A DNA stretch of 35,439 nucleotides from a bacterium (GCA_030651285.1 JAUSCN010000013.1:119697-155135), one strand, 5' to 3'. Shown: positions 24,369 to 32,744, counted from the stretch's first letter. Made by a program: numbers and translations. Notes: generated by a model from the sequence alone, not told the origin.

Positions 24369-27300
24369 ATGACAACAGTAACTACAAAAGCGATCGCGAA
24401 GGTCGCAGCAGTGGCGACTGGACTCGCGATGGCGACATCAATGCTCTCGCTTGCGCCTATGGCGCACGCAGCGGCGCTGACGAACTCGCAGGTTCAGGCG
24501 ATCCTCTCGCTCCTCTCTTCGTTCGGTGCTGATGCATCGACGATCGCAAACGTGAACGCTTCTCTTACAGGAAGCGCGCCGGTAGCGACGACTCCGTCGA
24601 CTTCGGCTTGCTCGTTCACGAGAGATCTTACAATCGGTTCGACTGGCGCAGACGTAACCTGCCTTCAGAATACTCTTAAGGCGAATGGCTTTATGTCAGC
24701 AAACGCGACTGGCTACTTCGGTGGCCTCACGAAGGCTGGCGTCGTCGCATGGCAGCAGTCAGCAGGGGTAATTCCTGCAGCTGGCTACTTCGGTGCTAAG
24801 AGTCGCGCAGCATTCGGTGGTGTTTCAACAACTCCGACTACTCCAACAACTCCTACCACACCGACGATTCCGGTAACGGGTAATGGCCTCAAGGTCATGC
24901 TCTCGCCAGATTCTCCGAATAATATTGCCCTCGTTCAGGGTCAGGCAGCAGGCGAGCTTGCGAAATTCACTTTCGCAAACCCGACCGCAAGCCCGATTAA
25001 CGTAACTTCGGCTTCGTTCAAGCGCATTGGTGTATCCAATGACTCGACGATGACGAATGTATACCTCTACATGGGTGCAAGACGCCTCACTGACTCTGCT
25101 GGTATCAGCAGCTCAGCGTTCAACTTCAACGATCCAACAGGACTCTTTACTGTTCCAGCAGGTGGAACAGTAACGATATCGGTGCGTGCAGATATTGCTG
25201 CCTCAACTTCGGGTCAGCAGATCGGCGCACAGCTCGTTTCGGTTGCTTCGAACGGTACTCTTGACTCATCGGTAGTGTTCCCAATCAACAGCTACACGCA
25301 GACAGTTTCTGCTGCAACGCTCTCGACAGTGGACTTCAACACTACGACGCTCCCATCGTCTACAGCGGTTGATCCTCAGGCTGACTACACAGTCTGGCAG
25401 AACACCACGACGATTGGTACGCGCGCAGTAACACTTCGCACATTTGCCATCAAGAACATCGGCTCCATCCAGAGTGGCGACGTAATTAATTTCCGTCTCT
25501 ACGTAGACGGCGTTATGGTCGGCTCGGCTGTTCCGGCGCTTGATGCAAACAACATGGTGACCTTCGATCTTTCCGCAGCTCCAGTTCGTCTTGAGACGGG
25601 TGGTCGCGTGATCAAAGTTGTTGCTGATGTTGTGAAGGGCGCTTCGCGCACCTTCGCTCTGTCGCTCCGCTACGCTGCAGATGCATTGTTCTACGACACC
25701 GATCTTAATCAGCCAGTCCTTGCGACAGCAAACAGCTCGACTTTCTCGGCTCGTACTGCTACAACCGCAACGATCAACTCGATTTCGACCTCGGCTCCGT
25801 CTATAACTCGCGCTGCTGATTCGCCTACGGCGAACGTCGCACGTGGAGCATCGAACGTGAAGTGGGCAACATTCAAAATTGTTGCTAACGGTGAAGATGT
25901 AAAGGTTGACAATCTCAACGTTACAGCTAACACGTCGTCGTCAGGTTCAGGTCTCGACAACGGTAAAGTGTTCGTCAATGGTGTCCAGGTGGGCTCCACG
26001 AAGGACATTGCTGAATTCGGTGGTACGACCACAAACTTCACATTCGGCTCATCGTTCATCGCAAGGGTTGGTCAGACGGCAACTATTGACATCTACGCAG
26101 ATGCAAAGACGTCTTCGGCTGGCGACCTTACTGCGAACGAGACGGTGCAGATCTATATTGGAGTTGGTTCATCCAACGGCCAAGGCCAGGTCTCGCTCTC
26201 TTCGGTTAACATTCCGGCTTCCGAACTTACTGGAAACTCCCTTACGGTTGCTTCGGGCTCACTCGCAGCAACAAAGGCTTCCGGTTACGGAGATCAGACT
26301 GCTATCGCAGGTGCGCAGAACATGAAGATTGGTTCGTTTACGCTCTCCACGGGCTCAACTGAGGGTGTAAACGTAAATACGATTGAAATCGGTTTTGCTT
26401 CGGCAGTCTCATCGACTTTGAGCGACCTTGTAATAAAGGACAGCTCGACTGGTACGATGTTTGGCTCTTCGAAGGCAACGATCGGTACAACAAACTCGTT
26501 CTCTGGTAATGTCACTCTTGCAGCTTCCGGTACAAAGACGTTCGATGTCTATGCGAACATTAAGACCGGCGCTAATCTTGGTGCTATTCCAGCGACGACG
26601 GTTACCACCAGCACGACGGGTACGGGTAGCAATACCGGTACTTCTGTCGCAGTTGGCACGGCACCAACACTCCAGACTATTACTGTCGGTTCTGCAACCC
26701 TCACGGTGACACAGAATGCGGGTAATACTCCGGATAGCACCAGTGCAATCGCAGGTGCTACAACTGCAATTAAGGTTGGCTCCTTCCGCTTCACGACCCA
26801 GTACTCTTCGTACACAGTCGACAAGGTAGCGGTTAAGGTTCCTGCTAACGTTGCAACGTCTGTTTCGAGTGTGACGGTCAAGTACCTCAATAGTTCAGGT
26901 ACGGAAGTTTCAGAGTCGGCAGCTCTTACGCTCTCGACTGGTGCTCAGACACATGCGACGGCAACCTTCACAGGTATGACGTTCTATGTTCCGTCCGACA
27001 CAAACAGAAACTTCGATGTGTATGTCACGGTTCCGACGGTCGCTTCTGGCGCAACGTCTGGTCGTGGTATCACAGTACTGCTCGATGCAAACGAGGGCTT
27101 CAATGCCACCGACTCATCGGGTACGGCTGACACGACTCTTGCAGGATCAGATATTGCTTCGAGCGATACATCTGGCAAGGGTACGATGTACGTCCGTAAG
27201 TCACTCGTAACTCTCGCAGCTCCATCTGCATCGAGCGCAACGCTCGCGGCAGGTACGGACCAAGTTCTCGGTAAGTTCACTGTCGCAGCTGATGCTGCAG

Positions 27301-27836
27301 GTGATATCGACTGGGGTCAGGTTGTCTTCACGGTAACCAAGACTTCGGGCGTTACTATCGGTGCAACTTCGACAGTCGCTCTCTGGGATGTAACGGGTGC
27401 TTCGACTCAGGTCGCAGGTACCTTTGCAACCACGACGGGTGCACTGCTCGGTGGTCTTGAGTCGTTCGGTTCTGGCGGTGCAACGGCAACTGGCGGTTCG
27501 CTCCACTTCCGTCCGACGACAGTGCAGACTGTCTCGGCTGGCAGCACACGAACCTACGAACTCCGTGGCACTGTTGCAAGTCTTGCAGCTTCGGCAAACA
27601 ACAGCGTGAACGTATCGATCGCTGCTGTGACGACCTCGGCTTCGACAAACAACATCTTCTCGACGACCGCAGGAACACTCGGTACTTCGGGCAACTCGTC
27701 ATTCGTCTGGTCTGACTGGTCTGATACGACTGATCATGCCGGAAGCGCAACGGGTGCCTCAACGGGTGACTGGATCAATGATTACCTTGTGAAGACCCTT
27801 CCTCTCACGGTTGGTTCTCGCTCGGTAAATCTCTAA
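24369..27836 (+). CDS. S-layer-like surface protein with peptidoglycan-binding domain
   Basis: 1155 residues. A signal peptide ends near APMAHAA (about residue 36). A PGRP-like peptidoglycan-binding domain (about 80-150) shows IGSTGADVTCLQNTLKANGF, GYFGGLTKAGVVAWQQ and GYFGAKSRAAF. A Thr-Pro linker built from TPTTP units follows, then at least six tandem Ig-like repeats of about 130-170 residues with recurring openings such as AKFTFANPTAS, KWATFKIVANG, MKIGSFTLSTG, IKVGSFRFTTQ and LGKFTVAADAAG. The protein is very rich in Ser, Thr, Ala and Val with a single Cys in the binding domain. Start: ATG 24369; an in-frame TTG six bases earlier is possible. It probably coats the cell and is anchored through peptidoglycan; S-layer identity is inferred. 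It is the largest surface gene here, with a strong terminator. Confidence 0.87.
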   Translation: MTTVTTKAIAKVAAVATGLAMATSMLSLAPMAHAAALTNSQVQAILSLLSSFGADASTIANVNASLTGSAPVATTPSTSACSFTRDLTIGSTGADVTCLQNTLKANGFMSANATGYFGGLTKAGVVAWQQSAGVIPAAGYFGAKSRAAFGGVSTTPTTPTTPTTPTIPVTGNGLKVMLSPDSPNNIALVQGQAAGELAKFTFANPTASPINVTSASFKRIGVSNDSTMTNVYLYMGARRLTDSAGISSSAFNFNDPTGLFTVPAGGTVTISVRADIAASTSGQQIGAQLVSVASNGTLDSSVVFPINSYTQTVSAATLSTVDFNTTTLPSSTAVDPQADYTVWQNTTTIGTRAVTLRTFAIKNIGSIQSGDVINFRLYVDGVMVGSAVPALDANNMVTFDLSAAPVRLETGGRVIKVVADVVKGASRTFALSLRYAADALFYDTDLNQPVLATANSSTFSARTATTATINSISTSAPSITRAADSPTANVARGASNVKWATFKIVANGEDVKVDNLNVTANTSSSGSGLDNGKVFVNGVQVGSTKDIAEFGGTTTNFTFGSSFIARVGQTATIDIYADAKTSSAGDLTANETVQIYIGVGSSNGQGQVSLSSVNIPASELTGNSLTVASGSLAATKASGYGDQTAIAGAQNMKIGSFTLSTGSTEGVNVNTIEIGFASAVSSTLSDLVIKDSSTGTMFGSSKATIGTTNSFSGNVTLAASGTKTFDVYANIKTGANLGAIPATTVTTSTTGTGSNTGTSVAVGTAPTLQTITVGSATLTVTQNAGNTPDSTSAIAGATTAIKVGSFRFTTQYSSYTVDKVAVKVPANVATSVSSVTVKYLNSSGTEVSESAALTLSTGAQTHATATFTGMTFYVPSDTNRNFDVYVTVPTVASGATSGRGITVLLDANEGFNATDSSGTADTTLAGSDIASSDTSGKGTMYVRKSLVTLAAPSASSATLAAGTDQVLGKFTVAADAAGDIDWGQVVFTVTKTSGVTIGATSTVALWDVTGASTQVAGTFATTTGALLGGLESFGSGGATATGGSLHFRPTTVQTVSAGSTRTYELRGTVASLAASANNSVNVSIAAVTTSASTNNIFSTTAGTLGTSGNSSFVWSDWSDTTDHAGSATGASTGDWINDYLVKTLPLTVGSRSVNL

Positions 27837-27893
27837 TCCTCAGGTTCTCCGCATAGCGGAAAATCTCTAGCTGTGGAATATTAGCCCAGCAGC

Positions 27894-27930
27894 AAAAGCC
27901 CCCTCATAAAGAGGGGGCTTTTGTGTTTTT
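27894..27930 (+). terminator. Strong terminator after the surface-protein gene
   Basis: A perfect 12-bp stem AAAAGCCCCCTC (27894-27905) with GAGGGGGCTTTT (27911-27922), then TGTTTTT. A smaller hairpin TCCGC-ATA-GCGGA (27848-27860) lies just after the stop codon. Confidence 0.93.
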
Positions 27931-27931
27931 A

Positions 27932-27940
27932 TGCTATTCT
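27932..27940 (+). promoter_or_regulatory. Extended -10 promoter of the TPR-protein gene
   Basis: TGC-TATTCT (-10 at 27935-27940), eight bases before the ATG at 27949. It sits immediately after the terminator T-run. Confidence 0.52.
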
Positions 27941-27948
27941 AGAATGCA

Positions 27949-28488
27949 ATGAAACATTGGATGCTATATAGCTTCGTGGCACTTCTTGTTACTGGGTCAG
28001 TCGGTAGTTTGTGGTATGCGAATCGTGAGCCTGTTTCGTACGATTTTGTTCTTGCGTCTGAAGATACGATCGCTTCTTGGGAATTCAAAGGTTTGTATAA
28101 AGATAATGCTGAACTTGTGACTCGCGCACAGAACGAGATTGGTCGTCTTGAGGTCCTTCTTGAGAATGAGAAGGATGATTTTCCAGAATATGAACTCTAT
28201 GTAAGTATTGCAAATCAGTACGATCTTCTTGGTAACGGGGAGAAAGAATATCAATATTTGAAGTATGCTCTTGCTCTCGACAGTCAGAACACGGGTCTCG
28301 CTTGGAATAATCTCGGAGATCTTCTTGAAAAACTTGGAGCGTATCATTCGGCACGTACTGCCTTTGAGAAGGGTATTGCTGCTCAACCATTGCCGCAGTA
28401 TCGCCAAGTCTATTTTGAGTTCTTAATGAAACATTATCCGGGAGATCCTGCCATTGCAATAGAGAAGGCCGTACTAGATAACAAGTAA
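27949..28488 (+). CDS. Membrane-anchored tetratricopeptide-repeat protein
   Basis: 179 residues. An N-terminal membrane anchor (about 5-24, YSFVALLVTGSVGSLWYA) is followed by an extracytoplasmic helical domain with TPR-type units: YELYVSIANQYDLLGNGEKEYQYLKYALALDS, then GLAWNNLGDLLEKLGAYHSARTAFEKGIAAQP and a final helix pair. TPR modules mediate protein-protein contacts. It ends five bases before the O-antigen-ligase-like gene, so the two are co-transcribed, and it may be an accessory subunit of that enzyme. This is inferred from position and from the fact that the partner also has TPR-like repeats. Confidence 0.82.
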   Translation: MKHWMLYSFVALLVTGSVGSLWYANREPVSYDFVLASEDTIASWEFKGLYKDNAELVTRAQNEIGRLEVLLENEKDDFPEYELYVSIANQYDLLGNGEKEYQYLKYALALDSQNTGLAWNNLGDLLEKLGAYHSARTAFEKGIAAQPLPQYRQVYFEFLMKHYPGDPAIAIEKAVLDNK

Positions 28489-28493
28489 CGAAC

Positions 28494-30719
28494 ATGATCT
28501 CCACGGTGTATAGGTGGATACTTCTTGCTCCAACTCTCTTGCCGCTCTTTTACGTCGAGGGGGTCATGTATCCCTTGATTGCGCCGAAAATGTTCGCATT
28601 GCGAACATTGGCCCTAATTGCGCTCGCTCTTTTTGTGTATCTTACTGTATCTAGGCGACCATTCTTCTGGCAGCGTCTCTATCACATCGAAACATGGATC
28701 CCGGCAGGTCTATTGTTTGTTGCGTACGTCACTTCTTTTTTTGGTATCGATTTTTACCACAGTTTCTGGTCCACCTTTGAGCGTGGAGATGGTCTGCTAA
28801 CTTTCACGCTGTGTGTTGCGTATTTCTATCTCATTTTACTTTCGGCAGACGAAAAATTTGTTGATCGTTTTGTTCGCATTAATGCATGGATCGGATCGCT
28901 CACGGCTATCTATGTGATTTTGCAGTGGTTTTTTATGACAAGTGGTCTTGATGTATCGCTTTTCGTGCCGGCAAGTGGTCGAGTCGGCGGAACGATGGGA
29001 AATGCTGCATTTCTTGCCGCATATCTTGGCATGACCCTCCTTATCACTGGGGCGGCGCGACACCTCTATTCTGGGGTGTGGCGCACCTACCTATATATTG
29101 GGGCCGCGTTCCAGGTGCTTGCAATAATTCTGGCAGCAACACGTGGCACACTGCTCGCAATCCTTGTTGTTGCCGGACTTGCGCTCGTGCACGTGTCCTT
29201 GAAGGGCAGTGGTGAAAAACGAATATATGCGCGCCGAGGTCTCGCGGTGTTCTTTGCTTTTATTGCGCTGTTTGTGATATTCCGAGGGTTTCTCTCGAAT
29301 GTACCGTTTGAACCTATCAGACGTCTCACTTCTATCTCATTGACTGATGCAACTGTCTCAAGTCGTCTGTTTGTTTGGTCGAATGTTCTCCGGGAGACGA
29401 ATGGCCGGCTTTTCAGGGGGTATGGTGCCGAGCATGTCGACATTGTCTTCAATCGTGTATACGACCCGAGTGTCCTAACGGAGGAGTGGTTTGACCGATC
29501 ACACAACGCGTTTCTCGATTATCTGGTGCAGTTCGGTGTTTTTGGTCTTCTCCTATATCTAGCGCTGATTGGTGCGATTATAAACATCGGATGGCGACTC
29601 TTTGTTCGTGGCGACTCGTATGGTCCGTGGGTACTTGGTTTAGCGGGGGTCTATGCCGTTCAGAACTTCTTCGTATTTGATACGGTGGTTACGCTCTGGT
29701 TGCTGCTCGCTATGTTTGCCATTGCTCTTGTGCGTGAGCGAGTAGGTGAGAGTAGTGTCGCCGTCTTCAAACCTACCATTGTTTTGTGGGTGTTCATCGC
29801 CGGTCTTGTTCTTCTTATTATTCCAGTCTCGATTCGACCCTTTTTAGCGAACCTAAGGGCATTCGAAGCGTATCGGTATCAGATCGTGGATGTTGCCCGT
29901 GCGGCGGCAGCATTTAGGAATGGTTTAAATCTTTCCACATATGCGGATCTCGAGTACGGCTACAACGCATATTTCATGTATACCGATAATCAGTTTCCGC
30001 GGCTTTCAGGGAATGACCTTGTCGTGGCTTACAATACGACGAAGTCTATTCTTGAACAGACATATGCCCGATATCCATATGATGCGCGTACAGCACTGTA
30101 TTATGCGCAGGTACTCTCGGAAGTGCCTTCTGGCATATTGCCTGATCGTGAAGCACTTTCCGGAGCGATTGCCCGCACAATCGAGCTTTCCCCTAAGCGC
30201 GTACAGTCCTGGCTCATACTGGTGAACGTGGCTATAGACGACGCCAACAAATATCCACCCGGTTCTATAGGACGCAAGGCGGGATATGTCGCCGCTGGAG
30301 ATATTCTGAAGCAGTACATTACGATGGTTCCAAATTTATCTGAGCCGCATTTTGTGCTTGCACAGCTAAAGCTTGCTGTGGACGATCGTGTTGAGGCCGC
30401 TGCTGAGGCTGCTCTCGGAAAGGAACTATATAGGAGTAATGTGAAGACGGCTCGTCGTGCAGCGGCGTATTATGGAAGCCTTGAAAAATGGGAAGATGCT
30501 AAATTTTTCTTGGGAGAGGTGGTAGGGGGCGATCCTCATGATTACGTTTCATTGTTCGATTATGCAAAGTTGACGTACGTACTCGGAGATCCAGGCAAGG
30601 CAAGTCAGATTGTGAATCGACTACGCACTGAACAGCCGGCTATTCTCGAGACCGATCAGAGTTTCCTCTCTGCAATTACCGCATATGAGGCTCGTGCAGG
30701 GGGTGCACAAACGCGATAA
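28494..30719 (+). CDS. O-antigen ligase / PglL-like membrane glycosyltransferase with C-terminal TPR-like repeats
   Basis: 741 residues. The first ~450 residues hold about 12 hydrophobic segments. The Wzy_C (O-antigen ligase/polymerase) core is seen in GRVGGTMGNAAFLAAYL, LAIILAATRGTLLA, SRLFVWSNVLRETNGRLFRGYGAEH and the periplasmic-loop motif DRSHNAFLDYLVQFGVFGLLLYL. The last ~270 residues are helical repeats of TPR type. Proteins of this superfamily join lipid-linked glycans to lipid A, to other glycans, or (PglL/PilO-type) to Ser/Thr of secreted proteins. Its place next to a Ser/Thr-rich surface protein favours protein O-glycosylation, but substrate choice cannot be read from sequence. No Shine-Dalgarno. 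Confidence 0.85.
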   Translation: MISTVYRWILLAPTLLPLFYVEGVMYPLIAPKMFALRTLALIALALFVYLTVSRRPFFWQRLYHIETWIPAGLLFVAYVTSFFGIDFYHSFWSTFERGDGLLTFTLCVAYFYLILLSADEKFVDRFVRINAWIGSLTAIYVILQWFFMTSGLDVSLFVPASGRVGGTMGNAAFLAAYLGMTLLITGAARHLYSGVWRTYLYIGAAFQVLAIILAATRGTLLAILVVAGLALVHVSLKGSGEKRIYARRGLAVFFAFIALFVIFRGFLSNVPFEPIRRLTSISLTDATVSSRLFVWSNVLRETNGRLFRGYGAEHVDIVFNRVYDPSVLTEEWFDRSHNAFLDYLVQFGVFGLLLYLALIGAIINIGWRLFVRGDSYGPWVLGLAGVYAVQNFFVFDTVVTLWLLLAMFAIALVRERVGESSVAVFKPTIVLWVFIAGLVLLIIPVSIRPFLANLRAFEAYRYQIVDVARAAAAFRNGLNLSTYADLEYGYNAYFMYTDNQFPRLSGNDLVVAYNTTKSILEQTYARYPYDARTALYYAQVLSEVPSGILPDREALSGAIARTIELSPKRVQSWLILVNVAIDDANKYPPGSIGRKAGYVAAGDILKQYITMVPNLSEPHFVLAQLKLAVDDRVEAAAEAALGKELYRSNVKTARRAAAYYGSLEKWEDAKFFLGEVVGGDPHDYVSLFDYAKLTYVLGDPGKASQIVNRLRTEQPAILETDQSFLSAITAYEARAGGAQTR

Positions 30720-30722
30720 TAT
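30717..30722 (+). promoter_or_regulatory. -10-like box before the 51-residue membrane protein
   Basis: TAATAT ends seven bases before the ATG at 30730 and overlaps the stop codon of the previous gene. There is no clear -35. Confidence 0.35.
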
Positions 30723-30729
30723 AGAGCTA

Positions 30730-30885
30730 ATGATTCCGAACTCCAAAGGTACCTCAAATGCAAAAAAAGCATCTGGCCGCAGTGCCCTCCCATTCTTCAT
30801 TGAGTTTGTAAAGTTTTCAGTCGGTTTTGCGGCGATTATTGCCGTGGGTCTATTTACTATGCATATCGCAAGCGCGGCGATCTAA
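30730..30885 (+). CDS. Small single-pass membrane protein
   Basis: 51 residues, unknown. A polar, Lys/Ser-rich N-terminus (about 18 residues) is followed by one hydrophobic helix (about 20-48: FFIEFVKFSVGFAAIIAVGLFTMHIA). The frame is open upstream to 30685, but that start lies inside the preceding gene; the ATG at 30730 follows a -10-like box. It could also be read through from the glycosyltransferase gene, 10 bases upstream. It may be an accessory membrane peptide of that locus; no motif allows a function. Confidence 0.6.
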   Translation: MIPNSKGTSNAKKASGRSALPFFIEFVKFSVGFAAIIAVGLFTMHIASAAI

Positions 30886-30906
30886 GGGTATACGTCCGGG
30901 TCCTGA

Positions 30907-30935
30907 TGTACTTTTCCTCTTTAGTCTGTTAGAGT
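30907..30935 (+). promoter_or_regulatory. Promoter of the L10 leader/rplJ-rplL
   Basis: An extended -10, TGT-TAGAGT (-10 at 30930-30935), with a weak -35 (TGTACT, 30907-30912). The predicted start of transcription falls at the first base of the L10-leader closing stem. Confidence 0.55.
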
Positions 30936-30941
30936 GCTTCG

Positions 30942-31065
30942 CGTACGAACCAAAGACCGTGAGTGGTTTGTTTTCTGCCGATAGGGAGGGAACAAGCGTG
31001 AATCTTACGCAGGGAGACCGTAATGGGTCGAACTCTCCTTTATTTCGTTCGTACGAAATTACCGT
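30942..31065 (+). ncRNA. Ribosomal protein L10 leader (autoregulatory mRNA element)
   Basis: 5' leader of rplJ. The ends pair perfectly: CGTACGAAC (30942-30950) with GTTCGTACG (31047-31055), forming a 9-bp closing stem. Inside is ACCAAAGACCGTGAGTGG, matching the conserved kink-turn region of L10 leaders, in which L10(L12) complex binding represses translation. The rplJ ATG follows ten bases after the stem, with no Shine-Dalgarno, so control probably acts through folding around the start. Confidence 0.85.
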
Positions 31066-31560
31066 ATGGCAATATCAAAAGACAAAAAGCGCGAGATAGT
31101 CGCGAAGCTCACAGCTGCTTTTAAGGAGGCTTCCTCGATTGCGTTTGTCGGCTTCACGAAGTTCACGGTTGCAGATGCTTCCCGCGTACGCGGAGAGCTC
31201 TCGAAAGCTGGTGTGCAGTATTTCGTAGCAAAGAAGACGCTTATTCTCCGCGCTCTCAAAGAGGGCGGATATCAGGGAGAAGTGCCAGCATTGCCTGGTG
31301 AGGTTGCAGTTGCATGGACTACAGAAGATTCGACTGCGCCGGCTCGTGGCGTGCATGAACACAGCAAGAAGTTGAAAGGTATTCTTTCGCTTCTCGGCGG
31401 TGTGTTCGAGGGATCATTCCTTGATGCGACAAAGATGACAGAGATTGCGACGATACCGCCAATGATCGTCTTGCGTGGCATGTTCGTAAATGTCATCAAC
31501 AGCCCGATTCAGGGATTTGTCACTGCTCTCGATAAAATTCGCGAGAAGAAGGCAGCATAA
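31066..31560 (+). CDS. rplJ: 50S ribosomal protein L10
   Basis: Base of the L7/L12 stalk on the 50S subunit, 164 residues. N-terminal rRNA-binding domain: MAISKDKKREIVAKLTAAF, FVGFTKFTVADASRVRGELSKAGVQYFVAKKTLILRAL. C-terminal helix (PIQGFVTALDKIREKKAA) that carries the L12 dimers. Slightly shorter than in E. coli but within family range. Preceded by a canonical L10 leader and followed by rplL. Confidence 0.97.
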   Translation: MAISKDKKREIVAKLTAAFKEASSIAFVGFTKFTVADASRVRGELSKAGVQYFVAKKTLILRALKEGGYQGEVPALPGEVAVAWTTEDSTAPARGVHEHSKKLKGILSLLGGVFEGSFLDATKMTEIATIPPMIVLRGMFVNVINSPIQGFVTALDKIREKKAA

Positions 31561-31587
31561 GTTTATTAACTGATTAATAAAACAGGT

Positions 31588-31992
31588 ATGGAAGAAACGA
31601 ATGCATCTGCTCCGGTAGAAGTACCGAGCAAGTTCAAGAAGCTCGTTGAGGAAGTTGAGGCGATGACCGTCGTTGAGCTCTCTGAGCTCGTGAAGGTGCT
31701 CGAGAAGAAGTTTGGTGTGAGCGCGGCTGCAGTAGCGGTTGCGGGTCCTGCAGCAGCAGGCGCACCGGCTGAGGAAGCAAAGTCGACAGTTGACGTTGAG
31801 CTCACCGAGGCTGGCGCAAGCAAGATTGGTGTTATCAAGGTAGTGAAGGAGGCTCTCGCTCTTGGACTCAAGGAGGCTAAGGATCTCGTCGATGGCGCAC
31901 CATCGATGCTGAAGCAGGGCATGAAGAAGGAAGACGCTGCTGAGCTTGCAAAGAAGCTTACGGACGCAGGGGCAAAAGTCACCCTCAAATAA
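31588..31992 (+). CDS. rplL: 50S ribosomal protein L7/L12
   Basis: Stalk protein that recruits translation factors, 134 residues. N-terminal dimerisation/L10-binding helices ([27 protein letters not shown]), an Ala/Gly-rich hinge, and the globular C-terminal domain ([41 protein letters not shown]). It has an N-terminal extension of about 13 residues over the usual start. Usually present in several copies per ribosome; translated from the rplJ mRNA. Confidence 0.97.
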   Translation: MEETNASAPVEVPSKFKKLVEEVEAMTVVELSELVKVLEKKFGVSAAAVAVAGPAAAGAPAEEAKSTVDVELTEAGASKIGVIKVVKEALALGLKEAKDLVDGAPSMLKQGMKKEDAAELAKKLTDAGAKVTLK

Positions 31993-32012
31993 ATCGTTCC
32001 TACGATTTTTTT
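31991..32012 (+). terminator. Terminator after rplL
   Basis: AAATCGT (31991-31997) pairs with ACGATTT (32002-32008), loop TCCT, in a run of seven T. It overlaps the last base of the stop codon by a couple of bases. Confidence 0.8.
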
Positions 32013-32030
32013 GTGGAGTGATGCCCCGAA

Positions 32031-32095
32031 GGGAATTGCTCGGGGAGCACTTCCCGGAGTGGGTATAAACCCTCAAATAAATCCACTCTGGATTT
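32031..32095 (+). other. Tandem hairpins between two terminators, possible small RNA
   Basis: Between the rplL terminator and the next strong terminator are three further stem-loops: GGGAA-T-TGCTC/GAGCA-C-TTCCC (32031-32055), GGGT-ATAA-ACCC (32061-32072) and AAATCCA-CTC-TGGATTT (32079-32095). No gene or known RNA family was recognised and no promoter was found. Confidence 0.35.
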
Positions 32096-32101
32096 GCAGT
32101 A

Positions 32102-32136
32102 AAAACACGGCGCCGTCAATGACGGCGCCGTGTTTT
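32102..32136. terminator. Very strong inverted repeat, bidirectional terminator
   Basis: A perfect 16-bp stem from AAAACACGGCGCCGTC (32102-32117) and its complement (32121-32136), AAT loop, with A/T ends on both sides. Confidence 0.88.
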
Positions 32137-32163
32137 GCATTTAGCAGGAAGAACGTCTACACT
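32135..32163 (+). promoter_or_regulatory. Promoter of the gene at 32175
   Basis: TTGCAT (32135-32140), exact 17-base spacer, TACACT (32158-32163). The ATG is eleven bases beyond the -10, for a leader of about five bases. Confidence 0.65.
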
Positions 32164-32174
32164 GCCTTGCACCT

Positions 32175-32744
32175 ATGGAACCGCTCGCAAAACTTTTTGG
32201 CTCGAACGCTCGACTTAAAATTCTTAGGCTTTTTATCTTCAATAAAGATACGGTTCTCAGTGTCCCAGAGGTTGCCGAGAGGACAAAGCTTGCCAAAGAA
32301 GTGGTGCGACGAGAGCTTGCTGATCTGTCCTCCGCAGGTCTTTTGCGTAAAAAGGGTACGCAAGCTCCGGCCCGATACCAGACAAATCCGAATTTCGAAC
32401 ATTTGAATGCTATTGATACATTCATTCGCGAGACGACCAATGTTCGTCCGCAGAATATTCTCAAAGAATTTAAACGTGCAGGAGCCTTACGGCTCGTCGT
32501 ATTGTCAGGACTTTTCACTGGCATCATTGAGACGCAGATCGACCTTCTTGTAGTGGGAGATAATCTTGAAGAGCGGGTACTCGCGAATTCTGTGCGCACT
32601 CTCGAGGCTGAGCTCGGGCGCGAAATTCGGTACGCTTCTTTTGCAACGGCAGATTTCCGATACCGTCTAGGGGTCTATGACCGCCTTCTTCGTGATGTTT
32701 TCGACTATCCACACCGTCTTCTTATCGATAAGATAGGACTCTAA
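32175..32744 (+). CDS. Winged-HTH protein with nucleotidyltransferase-like domain
   Basis: 189 residues. N-terminal winged HTH (LFGSNARLKILRLFIFN, VPEVAERTKLAKEVVRRELADLSSAGLLRKK) of ArsR/MarR-like type. The C-terminal half resembles the minimal nucleotidyltransferase fold: LVVLSGLFTGIIETQIDLLVVGD, where catalytic members have 'GS..RG..SDIDLLV'. The first metal-binding Asp is replaced (T-Q-I-D instead of S-D-I-D) and the Gly-Ser is not conserved, so the domain may be catalytically inactive. The tail FRYRLGVYDRLLRDVFDYPHRLLIDKI also fits this HTH-NTase family. Probably a transcription regulator sensing a nucleotide; the target is unknown. Confidence 0.75.
   Translation: MEPLAKLFGSNARLKILRLFIFNKDTVLSVPEVAERTKLAKEVVRRELADLSSAGLLRKKGTQAPARYQTNPNFEHLNAIDTFIRETTNVRPQNILKEFKRAGALRLVVLSGLFTGIIETQIDLLVVGDNLEERVLANSVRTLEAELGREIRYASFATADFRYRLGVYDRLLRDVFDYPHRLLIDKIGL

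Noticed and set aside
30685-30729. Longer version of the small membrane protein starting at 30685
   Set aside because: It would begin inside the preceding gene; the ATG at 30730 follows a -10-like box and gives a compact protein.
32011-32406. Plus-strand open frame of 131 codons spanning the hairpins and the start of the HTH gene
   Set aside because: It runs through a terminator and overlaps the real gene in another frame; no start signal.
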